Shown: positions 16,956 through 25,755 of the stretch, in pieces
Layout of the letters: every line of letters begins with the position of its first letter
Numbering within the stretch: position 1 is the first letter of the stretch
Assembly (NCBI GenBank): GCA_023436205.1
Contig: JAEZKC010000077.1
Span: 1 to 64,000, forward strand
DNA from: Fibrobacterota bacterium
GTDB lineage: Bacteria; Fibrobacterota; Chitinivibrionia; Chitinivibrionales; Chitinispirillaceae
DNA: 64,000 bases
Direction of reading: 5' to 3'
The notes under the pieces: generated by a model
Seen by the model: the letters and a program-made list of their open reading frames with translations, nothing else
What the model was told of the DNA's origin: nothing
Database searches by the model: none
Position numbers and translations under genes: made by a program

Positions 16956-17375
16956 TCAAATTTCTTCAGCAGATGTCAGCACTGTTACAGGCTCCTCCTG
17001 AACAGACCCTTTGACAATTCTAAAAGACTTTACCACCTCTGAACCATCTGCAAGCGATATGATTACATAGCTGAGATCAGGATCGTATGCCAGCCTAATA
17101 TCCTCCTGTGACGGACGCGCCGGAGTTACAGGATGGCTATGATACACTCCCTTGAGTGTCAATCCCAGGGAACGCATTTTCTTCACTGCACTAAACTGCT
17201 CCTGCGGATCAAGAGTAAAGTGATCAACCGATGCGTCGGTATTTGTAAGTGGAAATGCACTTACCACCACCCCATCTCTCTGTGCCAAATACCCACACGC
17301 CTCAATGGGATAATCCTTTTGTGCATGTGCGATAAGAGATTCGACAACCTTTTTTTCTATTTTTAGCATTCTCAT
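16956..17375 (-). CDS. JAMM/MPN+ metalloprotease, HcyD-like
   Basis: A 139-residue zinc metallopeptidase of the Mec+/JAB type. The JAMM residues are complete: Glu25 in PIEACGYL, and His79, His81, Ser89 and Asp92 in HSHPVTPARPSQED (HxH-x7-SxxD). In the Wolinella HcyD system such a protease trims the last residue of the sulfur carrier to expose Gly-Gly and later frees homocysteine from the carrier. The carrier in this operon ends in GGGR, so a trimming step is needed. The ATG at 17375 overlaps the stop of the adenylating enzyme (ATGA). Confidence 0.9.
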   Translation of the reverse strand: MRMLKIEKKVVESLIAHAQKDYPIEACGYLAQRDGVVVSAFPLTNTDASVDHFTLDPQEQFSAVKKMRSLGLTLKGVYHSHPVTPARPSQEDIRLAYDPDLSYVIISLADGSEVVKSFRIVKGSVQEEPVTVLTSAEEI

Positions 17376-18184
17376 CTTCCCCTGATACTGCAGGCCGGCT
17401 GCTCTTCATCTTTCAGTTCAACTATACTAGGCTTGCTGCCACAAACCGGGCAGTTATCCCGCTTTGATACATTCACATTCCTGAATTCCATCGAAAGGGC
17501 ATCAAATGTCAATAACCTGTTCAACAATAACTGCCCGGTTCCGGTTACATATTTGAGAGTCTCTGCCGCCTGAATCGTTCCAAGCATTCCAGCAATGGCG
17601 CCCAATACCCCGGCCTGAGAACAGGTCGGCACTACACCTATGGGAGGCGGTGCTGAAAACACACACCTATAGCACGCACTCTTTCCCGGAACTACTGTCA
17701 TGGTCTGTCCGGCAAACCTCAGAATCCCACCATGGGAAAACGGTTTTTTTTCCATAACGCAGGCATCATTTATAAGAAATTTGGCTCCAAAGCTGTCAGT
17801 TCCGTCAACGACAAAATCATAATCACGGATAATGTCTCTTATATTTCGAGCCATCGCGAAGTCATTGTACGCAACCACCTTCACATCAGGGTTCAACAGC
17901 CGGATCTTTTCCTCAGCCGATCTTACTTTTGACTTTCCCACATCTGGAGTGAAATGAATGACTTGACGCTGAAGATTGGACAAATCCACAGTATCGCCAT
18001 CTGCCAATCCAAGAGTACCTACACCTGCAGCAGCGAGGTAGAGGGCAACCGGCGCACCCAATCCACCGGTACCAATGACCAGAACACGACTGGTCATTAT
18101 CTTTTCCTGCCCCTCCACCCCAACATCCTGAAGGAGAATATGACGGCTGTACCGTTCAAGCTGTTCTTCTGTGAAGTCTATCAT
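17372..18184 (-). CDS. ThiF/MoeB-family adenylating enzyme, HcyF-like
   Basis: E1-like enzyme that adenylates the C-terminal glycine of a ThiS-type carrier so it can become a thiocarboxylate. Seen: GTGGLG nucleotide loop (residues 38-43), LSNLQRQ, GTDSF (Asp130), zinc cysteines Cys171/Cys174 and Cys245/Cys248 (CYRC, CPVC), and Cys188 in PTCSQAGVLG. There is no C-terminal rhodanese domain, so sulfur must come as sulfide or from another donor. The operon supplies a carrier, a protease, MetY and sulfite reductase, so HcyF is the best match; MoeB or ThiF remain possible. It overlaps metY and the JAMM gene by 4 bases each. Confidence 0.92.
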   Translation of the reverse strand: MIDFTEEQLERYSRHILLQDVGVEGQEKIMTSRVLVIGTGGLGAPVALYLAAAGVGTLGLADGDTVDLSNLQRQVIHFTPDVGKSKVRSAEEKIRLLNPDVKVVAYNDFAMARNIRDIIRDYDFVVDGTDSFGAKFLINDACVMEKKPFSHGGILRFAGQTMTVVPGKSACYRCVFSAPPPIGVVPTCSQAGVLGAIAGMLGTIQAAETLKYVTGTGQLLLNRLLTFDALSMEFRNVNVSKRDNCPVCGSKPSIVELKDEEQPACSIRGR

Positions 18185-19413
18185 AGTTGATCAAATCCCC
18201 TTTGCAAATCATCAATTATATCCTGAATTTCCTCTATTCCCACCGAAAGCCTGATCATCCCCTCTCCCACTTTCATCCTCGCTCTTTCTGCTGGTGTATA
18301 ATCAGCAAAAATGGTAGAGGCTGGATGCAAAACGAGTGTCTTATTGTCATTCAGATTAGTTGCACGTCGTATCATTTTCAAACTGTCCATGAACCGAAAC
18401 GCCTGCACTTTACTTTCCAGTTCAAAGGAAAGGAGTCCCCCGAATTTTTCCTGAAACTGCTCTGAAGCTATTGCATGAAAAGGAGATGACTCCAGGCCAG
18501 GATAATGTACCTTCATTACTTCATGCCGTTTCTCCAGAAACTGTGCCGTCGTAAGTGCATTTGCACATGATTTCTCAATCCGCAATGCAAGCGTCTCCAG
18601 GCCCAGGCTCTGAAGCCAGGCATTATGCGGAGAAAGAGAGCCCCCCAGATTGCGGTGCACTTCCCTGCGAAGTCTCACAGCCAACACCGATGAACCATAT
18701 TTCAGAGCGTCAGCATTCAAGTTGAGATTTCTCCCCCAATCGAAATTTCCATTGTCTATAATAAGTCCGCCTACTGAAGTAGCTCCGCCAGATATGTACT
18801 TGGTACTGGAAATCACTTCAAGTGCAACACCATGGTCCTTTGACCGGAAAAGGTAAGGAGTGGTTAGAGTTCCATCCAGCACAACGGGAACACTTTTGCC
18901 GGAGGCCTGATTGCAGATCGCGGCTATATCCACCACTTCCATCTGGGGATTGGATATTGCTTCCAGGAAAACCAGACGGGTCTTTTGATCTATAACCGTA
19001 TCCAGCAGATCGGGCTTGGACAAATCACAATACCGAACCTCCAATCCCCAGCGCTTAAGCGTGTTTTCAAAAAGGGATACAGTGTTTCCGAATAGATAAG
19101 GCGATGTCACAATATTGCTACCCGGTTCGCATAAAGCCAAAACCACCTCCGAAATGGCTGCCATGCCGGATGAAACCGCCACGGCAAAAGATGCTCCCGA
19201 AAGCAAGCGGATTTTCTGCTCAAACTCTTCCACAGTAGGGTTGGAGATACGAGTGTAAGAGTGTGCCGCCTTTTTTCCAGCAAACGCCAGCTCCAGATCG
19301 TGCGATGACTCCATTTCAAATGCAGCCCCGTCATAGAGAGGGAATCGCAGAGCTCCATGAACATCTTTTTTGAGCACTGCCCCGTGAACGGCTTTGGAGG
19401 TGAAACCGTTCAC
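18181..19413 (-). CDS. metY: O-acetylhomoserine sulfhydrylase-like PLP enzyme (MetY, thiocarboxylate pathway)
   Basis: A 410-residue Cys/Met-metabolism PLP enzyme. The Schiff-base lysine is Lys205 in EVISSTKYISGGATSVGG; HSYTRISNPT and AVAVSSGMAAISEV are PLP-site segments, and RLSVGIE is near the C-terminus. In the HcyS pathway MetY joins the carrier thiocarboxylate to O-acetylhomoserine. The tight position between the ThiS-like carrier and the adenylating enzyme supports that role over ordinary cystathionine chemistry. It starts with GTG at 19413, overlapping the carrier's stop (GTGA), preceded by GGGGGTGG. Confidence 0.93.
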   Translation of the reverse strand: MNGFTSKAVHGAVLKKDVHGALRFPLYDGAAFEMESSHDLELAFAGKKAAHSYTRISNPTVEEFEQKIRLLSGASFAVAVSSGMAAISEVVLALCEPGSNIVTSPYLFGNTVSLFENTLKRWGLEVRYCDLSKPDLLDTVIDQKTRLVFLEAISNPQMEVVDIAAICNQASGKSVPVVLDGTLTTPYLFRSKDHGVALEVISSTKYISGGATSVGGLIIDNGNFDWGRNLNLNADALKYGSSVLAVRLRREVHRNLGGSLSPHNAWLQSLGLETLALRIEKSCANALTTAQFLEKRHEVMKVHYPGLESSPFHAIASEQFQEKFGGLLSFELESKVQAFRFMDSLKMIRRATNLNDNKTLVLHPASTIFADYTPAERARMKVGEGMIRLSVGIEEIQDIIDDLQRGFDQL

Positions 19414-19619
19414 CGTCCACCCCCGAGGAAATAAAGGAAGTCAATTTCATCATTTTCCTTGACCAGGGTTGAGGAAAAGTCGTTCCGACTTAGAAAAGAG
19501 CCATTAAGTTGTACCGAGACCATATCGGGCATGTCCACGTTTAGAATATTAAGAAGCTCTTCAACCGAGGGCGCAACAGCTTCCAGGGATTTTGGCTGAC
19601 CGTTCACGATTATTTGCAT
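19410..19619 (-). CDS. ThiS/MoaD-like sulfur carrier protein, HcyS-like
   Basis: A 69-residue beta-grasp carrier. SLEAVAPSVEELLNILNVDMPDMV and VQLNGSFLSRNDFSSTLV match the ThiS fold. The C-terminus is FLYFLGGGR: an extra Arg follows the glycines, so the protein cannot be adenylated until that residue is cut off, presumably by the JAMM protease two genes downstream. In Wolinella HcyS the extra residue is Ala. It is the first gene of the nine-gene operon, and two operator-like repeats lie 21-130 bases upstream. Confidence 0.9.
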   Translation of the reverse strand: MQIIVNGQPKSLEAVAPSVEELLNILNVDMPDMVSVQLNGSFLSRNDFSSTLVKENDEIDFLYFLGGGR

Positions 19620-19639
19620 GAGATCCCTTCTTTCGTTTC

Positions 19640-19656
19640 TTGATCAATTTGATCAA
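19640..19656. promoter_or_regulatory. Putative Rrf2-regulator operator, promoter-proximal copy
   Basis: TTGATC-AATTT-GATCAA is a perfect 6-bp inverted repeat with a 5-base spacer, 21 bases upstream of the sulfur-carrier start. It matches the sites at 19732 and 30858. Confidence 0.6.
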
Positions 19657-19731
19657 GTTAATTACAGTGAATACGACATGTATAATCCTTGTATTGTGCA
19701 CTAAACTAGTGTATTTTCAATATACACTTTT

Positions 19732-19748
19732 TTGATCAACATGGTCAA
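19732..19748. promoter_or_regulatory. Putative Rrf2-regulator operator, distal copy
   Basis: TTGATC-AACAT-GGTCAA is 92 bases from the proximal copy. The flank AAGATT after it resembles the flank of the 30858 site. A small palindrome, CACTA-AAC-TAGTG (19699-19711), lies between the two copies, where the promoter should be. Confidence 0.6.
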
Positions 19749-19981
19749 GATTAAAATGTGACATCTCTGGAAGGTAAGCCAAATGCATAAAACCCCTCTT
19801 TGCGCCATGATTCCTCTGCTAATCTCAGTCTAACGCCCACCACAGTACACCAAATATAGAAAGAGCTGCCGTTTTGATGATTTTCAAATTCATTTGTAAA
19901 CTCTTAGTGATTGTGTTACAATTAATACTATTTTAGATTATTTTGTTCAGATTTCGGTTTAAACAGGTTTTCTAATTACTT
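19749..19981. other. AT-rich intergenic stretch between the cus and sulfur operons
   Basis: No gene or clear terminator is seen between the distal operator and the end of cusA. The stretch at 19880-19975 is very AT-rich and lies directly downstream of the cusA stop on the minus strand, so readthrough into the sulfur operon cannot be excluded. Confidence 0.4.
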
Positions 19982-22900
19982 TCACACCTCCGCCCTTTGA
20001 AGATTTTTTAATTTCAGTTGTTTTCTCCGTGCTCTCCACTCCCTCTCTCTGAACCAGCAGTAAAGCACCGGCGCCAGAAAAATGGTGGTCAGCTCAAGCA
20101 TCATCCCTCCAAACGAAGGTATTGCCATGGGAACCATTATATCACTCCCCCGCCCTGTTGACGTAAGCACCGGAAGAAGAGCCAGAATGGTGGTTGCAGA
20201 TGTCATGAGTGCCGGCCGCACCCTCTTGGCAGCCCCCTCCACAGTTCGCCTGCGTATCTCTTCTATGCTTTCAGCCGCCTTTCCCTCGAACTGCTGGTCA
20301 AGGTAGGTGCACATAACCACCCCGTCATCGGAGGCTATGCCGAAAAGCGCCAGAAATCCAACCCAGATTGCCACGCTGAGGTTGACAGTATGCATATTGA
20401 AGAGCTGCCGTATGTTCACACCAAGCAGAGTCACATCCATAAACCATGGTTGACCATAGAGCCAGATGAGGATGAATCCGCCAGACCAGGCCACCAGAAT
20501 TCCCAGAAATACCAGAGATGTCGTGCTTACTTTCTTGAACTGAAGATACAGTACCATGAAAATCATAAGTAAAGAAAGTGGAAGTATCAGCATAAGAGTC
20601 TTCTCTGAGCGGACCTGATTCTCATAGGAGCCGGCAAAGAAGTAGGATACTCCGCGGGGAAGTTTGAGACTCCCATCATCGATCCTGCTCTGCAAATATC
20701 TCTGGGCATCATGCACCACATTAACTTCCGCATTTCCCGGCCGACCGTCAAAAAGTACATAACCAGTAAGAAACGTCTCCTCTCCCTTGATCATGTCGGG
20801 GCCTCTACGATAGACAAACGCACCCAACTGAGACAAGGGGACCTGTGCACCACCGGGAGTAGCCACGAGTATTCTTCCCATGGATTCAGGATCACCCCTG
20901 AGTTCCCTAGGGTAACGAACCCTTACCCCATATCGTTCTCTGCCTTCGACGGTTGTAGTGATGGTGCGCCCTCCAATGGCTATCTCAATCACCTCCTGCA
21001 CCATCTCCACAGTCAAACCATAACGGGATATGGCATCACGGTCTATATCAAATTCCAGATAGGGCTTACCCACGATCCTGTCAGCAAGTACTGCTGATGG
21101 TTCCACTGAAGGAACATCCTTAAGGTATTTCTCAATCTGAAGAGCCGCGTTCTCGATTGACTCAAGATCAGGCCCCTGTACTTTTATCCCCATCGGGGCG
21201 CGCATTCCGCTCTGAAGCATAACTATTCGGGCGGCAATAGGCTGGAGCTTTGGAGCCCCGGTTACACCCGGAACAGAAGCAGCCTTGGTAATGGCACTCC
21301 AGATATCATCCATGGTCCTTATCTCGGGGCGCCACTGCCTGAAGGGTTTGCCGTGCTTATCGGGAACCAGCTCTCCTTTATCATTCCTGACGAAGTCATC
21401 TTTACCCATATCATAGACAAAGCGTAGGCGCCTTCCGGCCTCATCCACCGCGTACTCCGGCTTTACTGTAATCACAGTTTCAAACATGGACATGGGCGCG
21501 GGGTCAAGCGCACTTTCCGTTCTTCCTATTTTCCCCACCACAGACTCTACCTCGGGAATAGCCCTGATAGCCATGTCCTGAACCTTTATTATGTCAAGAG
21601 CGGCTCCCTGTGAACCGTGAGACATTATTGTGGGCATGTAAAGAAACGACCCTTCGTCCAGCGGCGGCATGAACTCTTTCCCCAAACCCGGGAATGAATG
21701 GGAAAGCGCCACAACAGGAGTACTTTCCTTTATGAATCCCGGAAGAAAAAAGAATACTTTTAAGAATCCCTGCCAGACGACAACACCAGTCAGAACAATA
21801 ACACTGACCGGAACAAGGAAATATGCCTTGTGATTCAGAAAAAAGGTAAGGATAGATGTATAGCGTTTCTCATAAATCCTGAAGAGCAGAAGAATACCAC
21901 CTGCACTAGCGGCTACGAACAGCAGATTCATAAAAGAGGAACGCTGAGCACCTAACGGCAGCCACTCAAACGCAAGAAGAATTCCCACCACAAGAATAAA
22001 GCCGGCATTCATAGCCCAGGGTAGCCACTTTTTAACCCTGTCACTGGCATACATCTCCAGCACTATCTTTGTGCCAAAGGCTAGTAAAACCACACCAGCC
22101 CACCATGCAAACACTGCAGTAACGTAAACACCTGCTGCACCCAGCACAAGAGCCGACAAAAGGCGCCAGCGAGGAATCAAAGGCTTTCGCCGGTGCAGGA
22201 GAATGTGCGCCAGCGCAGGAAGGATAGTCAGAGCAACAATGATAGAAGAGATGAGCGCAAATGTTTTTGTGAAGGCAAGCGGCTTAAACAGCTTTCCCTC
22301 TGCCGCAGTCATCGTGAATACAGGCAGAAAACTTATCACGGTGGTGGTCACGGCTGTAAGAATAGCCCCTCCCACTTCCGAAGCAGCCCGATACACAATA
22401 TCAATCGTCCGCTCTCCCTTCTTTGCCCCTTCGATATGCTTAAGCATGTTCTCCATGAGTATTATGCCCATGTCGACCACTGTCCCTATGGCGATCACTA
22501 TTCCCGAAAGTGAAACGATATTGGCGTCCACCTTGAAAAATTTCATCGCCAGGAAACTCATAAGAACTGTTATGGGCATAATGCCTGATATCAGAAGAGA
22601 TGACCCCAGATGATTCACCATCACCAGTATCACCAGTACAGTAATAAGGATCTGCAGAAAAATGGCATCATTAAGAGTACCGAGAGTTTCATTGATAAGT
22701 TTTGTACGATCATAGAAGGGAACTATGGTCACCTTCGACGCTGTCCCGTCCTCAAGCACTTTGGAGGGAAGGCCAGGAGCGATCTGTTCAATTTTTTCCT
22801 TTACTTCTTTAATTACCTGGAGCGGATTCTCTCCGTAACGCGCAGTGACCACACCTCCTACAGCCTCGACTCCCTCCTTGTCCAGTGCACCACTTCTCAT

Positions 22901-23794
22901 TGCCGGTCCCAACCCCACTTTGGCAACATCCTTAATGCGGATAGGGACATTGTTTCGCACAGTCACAACTGCATCCTCGAGGTCCTTCACCGACTTGAGA
23001 AAGCCCAAGCCACGAATCATGTACTCAACCTGGTTAATTTCCACTGTGCGGGCGCCCACTTCCATATTGCTCTGCTTTACAGCTTTATAAACCTGCTCCA
23101 ACATGATATCGTGAGCCTTAAGAGCAGCAGGATCCACATCGATCTGATACTCCTTTTGGTATCCGCCAGTGGATGCCACTTCAGAAACCCCTTCAGATGA
23201 AGCAAGTGCATAGCGGACCAGCCAGTCCTGAATCGTACGCAGTTCCTGGGGGTCCCACCCCCCTGTAGGATTTCCCTCCTTGTCACGTCCCTCCAGAGTA
23301 TACCAGAACACCTGACCTAGCGCAGTCGCATCCGGTCCTAAAGCAGGCCGTACACCTTCAGGAAGCGTGCCTGGGGCAAGCGAGGAGAGCTTCTCAAGGA
23401 TACGGCTTCTTGACCAGTAAAAATCAGCCTTTTCCTTGAAAATGACATATACCATGGAAAAGCCGGGCATTGAATAGGAGCGTACGCTTTTTACCTGGGG
23501 CATACCCAGAAGTGACACTGTAAGAGGATAGGTCACCTGGTCCTCAACATCCTGCGGTGATCTCCCCATCCATTCTGTAAACACTATCTGCTGGTTTTCA
23601 CCGATGTCAGGAATGGCATCAACTGCAACAGGGCTGCGTGGAAGATCCAGCTTCCAGTCAAATGGTGCCACCATGACACCAGCTACCAGTATGGTAACAG
23701 CTACAAGAAAAGTAATCAACTTATTATGAAGGCAAAAATGAATTACCTTATCTATAAAGCCTTTAGGCTCCAGATCATTTTTTATGTCATTCAT
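19982..23794 (-). CDS. cusA: CusA-type heavy-metal RND efflux pump
   Basis: Inner-membrane proton-driven pump of a copper/silver export complex. The 1270-residue protein has the HME-RND layout: DAIPDIGENQQIVFTEWMGRSP, the proton-relay acid in GTVVDMGIILMEN, and Met-rich periplasmic sites (PAPMSMFE, MLQSGMRAPMGIKV) like the methionine ladder of CusA. It is about 220 residues longer than E. coli CusA because of an extra hydrophobic block (about residues 560-690) that looks like four more membrane segments between the two repeats. The ATG at 23794 has GAGG 8 bases upstream. It is the last gene of the cus operon, after the membrane-fusion protein. Confidence 0.96.
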   Translation of the reverse strand: MNDIKNDLEPKGFIDKVIHFCLHNKLITFLVAVTILVAGVMVAPFDWKLDLPRSPVAVDAIPDIGENQQIVFTEWMGRSPQDVEDQVTYPLTVSLLGMPQVKSVRSYSMPGFSMVYVIFKEKADFYWSRSRILEKLSSLAPGTLPEGVRPALGPDATALGQVFWYTLEGRDKEGNPTGGWDPQELRTIQDWLVRYALASSEGVSEVASTGGYQKEYQIDVDPAALKAHDIMLEQVYKAVKQSNMEVGARTVEINQVEYMIRGLGFLKSVKDLEDAVVTVRNNVPIRIKDVAKVGLGPAMRSGALDKEGVEAVGGVVTARYGENPLQVIKEVKEKIEQIAPGLPSKVLEDGTASKVTIVPFYDRTKLINETLGTLNDAIFLQILITVLVILVMVNHLGSSLLISGIMPITVLMSFLAMKFFKVDANIVSLSGIVIAIGTVVDMGIILMENMLKHIEGAKKGERTIDIVYRAASEVGGAILTAVTTTVISFLPVFTMTAAEGKLFKPLAFTKTFALISSIIVALTILPALAHILLHRRKPLIPRWRLLSALVLGAAGVYVTAVFAWWAGVVLLAFGTKIVLEMYASDRVKKWLPWAMNAGFILVVGILLAFEWLPLGAQRSSFMNLLFVAASAGGILLLFRIYEKRYTSILTFFLNHKAYFLVPVSVIVLTGVVVWQGFLKVFFFLPGFIKESTPVVALSHSFPGLGKEFMPPLDEGSFLYMPTIMSHGSQGAALDIIKVQDMAIRAIPEVESVVGKIGRTESALDPAPMSMFETVITVKPEYAVDEAGRRLRFVYDMGKDDFVRNDKGELVPDKHGKPFRQWRPEIRTMDDIWSAITKAASVPGVTGAPKLQPIAARIVMLQSGMRAPMGIKVQGPDLESIENAALQIEKYLKDVPSVEPSAVLADRIVGKPYLEFDIDRDAISRYGLTVEMVQEVIEIAIGGRTITTTVEGRERYGVRVRYPRELRGDPESMGRILVATPGGAQVPLSQLGAFVYRRGPDMIKGEETFLTGYVLFDGRPGNAEVNVVHDAQRYLQSRIDDGSLKLPRGVSYFFAGSYENQVRSEKTLMLILPLSLLMIFMVLYLQFKKVSTTSLVFLGILVAWSGGFILIWLYGQPWFMDVTLLGVNIRQLFNMHTVNLSVAIWVGFLALFGIASDDGVVMCTYLDQQFEGKAAESIEEIRRRTVEGAAKRVRPALMTSATTILALLPVLTSTGRGSDIMVPMAIPSFGGMMLELTTIFLAPVLYCWFREREWRARRKQLKLKNLQRAEV

Positions 23795-23856
23795 AGCTTG
23801 GTCCTCTATTTACAGGAGAAATACTCTAATCATGTTGTCTTCGTCACACCTCAGGA

Positions 23857-25755
23857 CTATCTCTTTTCGAGTGTTTCCTTGATCTCGCCGCATCTCAGCA
23901 TCGATGCGCCAAAATAGGGATTGTCAATCTGCTTTTCACCCTGAAGCCAGTATGCGCCTTTATCGTTGAGCGCCATGGGACAGAAAGCCAAATAATGCTC
24001 CTTAGACATGCTTCCGTAAGATCTGCGCAAAGCAATCATCTGCTTGGAAACAGTGGCAAACGCATTACGCAGGTCTTCTATGCCAGTGTAGTGCTCCCTA
24101 TGCTGCAGTACTTCATTGAGGGATCTCTTCGCTTCCTTCCACACTGAATACTGTTTCCCATTGCCAGCTGTAACTGACTGCAGAAGTTTATGAAGGGACT
24201 CAAAGCCAGAGACAGCTTTATCCTTGTCATCTGCCGAAAGAGCGGCACTGATATCGAGATATAATGCATAAAGCTTGTCCAGACCACCTTTGAATCCTGG
24301 ATCCAGTTCTGCCGAAACCGGCGCAGCAGACTTGGACTCATGTTTGTCAGTCTGAGTCTGCATTGCTCCCCCATGATGCGCATGAGCTCCCCCGGGAGCA
24401 GCTCCATCAGGGCTCATCATGCTGGGCTTCGCCCTTATCTGCAGTTCGCTGTCAATTCTGAAGGCGCCATTTGCCACTACCCGCTCGCCTTCCTGCAATC
24501 CAGACTTGACTACATAGGACTCTCCGACCTTGGGACCAAGAACGATTTCTTTTCCCTCATACACAGTTCCTTTCTCACTGTTACTTACCTCCACATACAC
24601 GACAGCTCTCTCTCCGGTAAAGAGCGGCGCAGTTGCGGGGATTATTAAGGGTGCATCAGAGCTCGCTTTTCTGGTGTCTCCGGACTGTACCTCCGCTTTC
24701 AGGAACATTTCAGGCTTCAGCCGGCGCTCCTTGTTGGAGACATCAACCCTGACTCTTGCTATTCTGGTCATGGGATCGATGACCGGATCAATAAAGGAAA
24801 TCTTTCCTGAAAAGGTTTCGCCCGAAAAAGCGGAAAGTGTGAAACGTACGTTCTGACCCAACTTCAGATGCGGCAAATCTGTTTCGTACGCCTCCATAAC
24901 AGCCCATACCTTTGTCAAATCGGCAATATGAAACAGGGGCATACCCTCCTGGACATAATCACCTTCATTAACTTTTCTTTCCAGTACCACACCTGACTGT
25001 ACAGCTCTGATGGTCATATGCTCAGACGGCTTGCCTCTAGACAATATGTTATTGATATCAGAATCAGTGAACCCCAGCAGTCTGAGTTTCTCCTTAGCTG
25101 CTTCCAGGTTCTGACGGGCACTGTTCCTGATCAGCTCACTGGCACCCTCTCCAAGTCGTGATAAAGACACCGATGAGGCTATGAGCTCCTGCTGGTAAGC
25201 CATTAACTCCGGGCTGTAAAGAAGAGCAAGTGCATCGCCTTTGCGCACAACTGTTCCGGTAATACTCACGTGCAGCCGATCAACTCTACCCCCGACCCGG
25301 GAAGTTATCATAGCGATTCGACTCTCGTCCGGAGTAATTTTGCCGTTCATCTGCACATTGACAGCTCCCCCTCTGCGCTCCACCGGTACTGTATGGATTT
25401 GAGAAAGACGTTTGGCAGATTCCGAAAGAGTAAGCCTGTTCTCTGCTTCAGCTGCTTCGGAAGCCCCATCAGACTCCATTTTAATCAGATCCATGTGACA
25501 GATAGGGCATTTTCCCGGCTTAGGCAACTTGATCTGAGGATGCATCGAGCATGTCCAGAACCCATTCTTCTGCTCAAGATCATGTGCGTGATCTTTCTCT
25601 GCAGATTCAGCAGATTTTTTATCGGAGCCACTGCCGAGATTAAAAGCTACAACAGCAATGAAGACAACCAACAGAACCTGGAATATCAGCCGATTCCTCT
25701 TGGATTTGAAAGTGCGGTCAGTAATAGTTTGCAATGCAATTTGTATTTTCCTCAT
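23857..25755 (-). CDS. cusB: CusB-type membrane fusion protein with metal-binding domains at both ends
   Basis: Periplasmic adaptor of the efflux complex, 632 residues. Order seen: N-terminal membrane anchor (about 23-41); heavy-metal-binding motif FWTCSMHPQIKLPKPGKCPICHMDL (Cys69, Cys83, Cys86, 66-92); adaptor with lipoyl and hairpin parts (ALLYSPELMAYQQELIASS); beta-barrel (VWAVMEAYETDLPHLKLG); a His-rich linker (APGGAHAHHGG); and a DUF3347-like C-terminal domain ending FCPMALNDKGAYWLQ...NPYFGASMLRCGE. Its ATG overlaps the stop of the outer-membrane gene (ATGA). Confidence 0.95.
   Translation of the reverse strand: MRKIQIALQTITDRTFKSKRNRLIFQVLLVVFIAVVAFNLGSGSDKKSAESAEKDHAHDLEQKNGFWTCSMHPQIKLPKPGKCPICHMDLIKMESDGASEAAEAENRLTLSESAKRLSQIHTVPVERRGGAVNVQMNGKITPDESRIAMITSRVGGRVDRLHVSITGTVVRKGDALALLYSPELMAYQQELIASSVSLSRLGEGASELIRNSARQNLEAAKEKLRLLGFTDSDINNILSRGKPSEHMTIRAVQSGVVLERKVNEGDYVQEGMPLFHIADLTKVWAVMEAYETDLPHLKLGQNVRFTLSAFSGETFSGKISFIDPVIDPMTRIARVRVDVSNKERRLKPEMFLKAEVQSGDTRKASSDAPLIIPATAPLFTGERAVVYVEVSNSEKGTVYEGKEIVLGPKVGESYVVKSGLQEGERVVANGAFRIDSELQIRAKPSMMSPDGAAPGGAHAHHGGAMQTQTDKHESKSAAPVSAELDPGFKGGLDKLYALYLDISAALSADDKDKAVSGFESLHKLLQSVTAGNGKQYSVWKEAKRSLNEVLQHREHYTGIEDLRNAFATVSKQMIALRRSYGSMSKEHYLAFCPMALNDKGAYWLQGEKQIDNPYFGASMLRCGEIKETLEKR

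Noticed and set aside
18181..18200. TTGATCAA-like sequence at the metY end
   Set aside because: It encodes the last codons of metY and is not near any promoter, so it is probably a chance match to the operator motif.
22610..23200. 196-codon plus-strand frame opposite cusA
   Set aside because: A shadow of the cusA coding sequence; the translation is rich in His, Ser and Cys without any family pattern.
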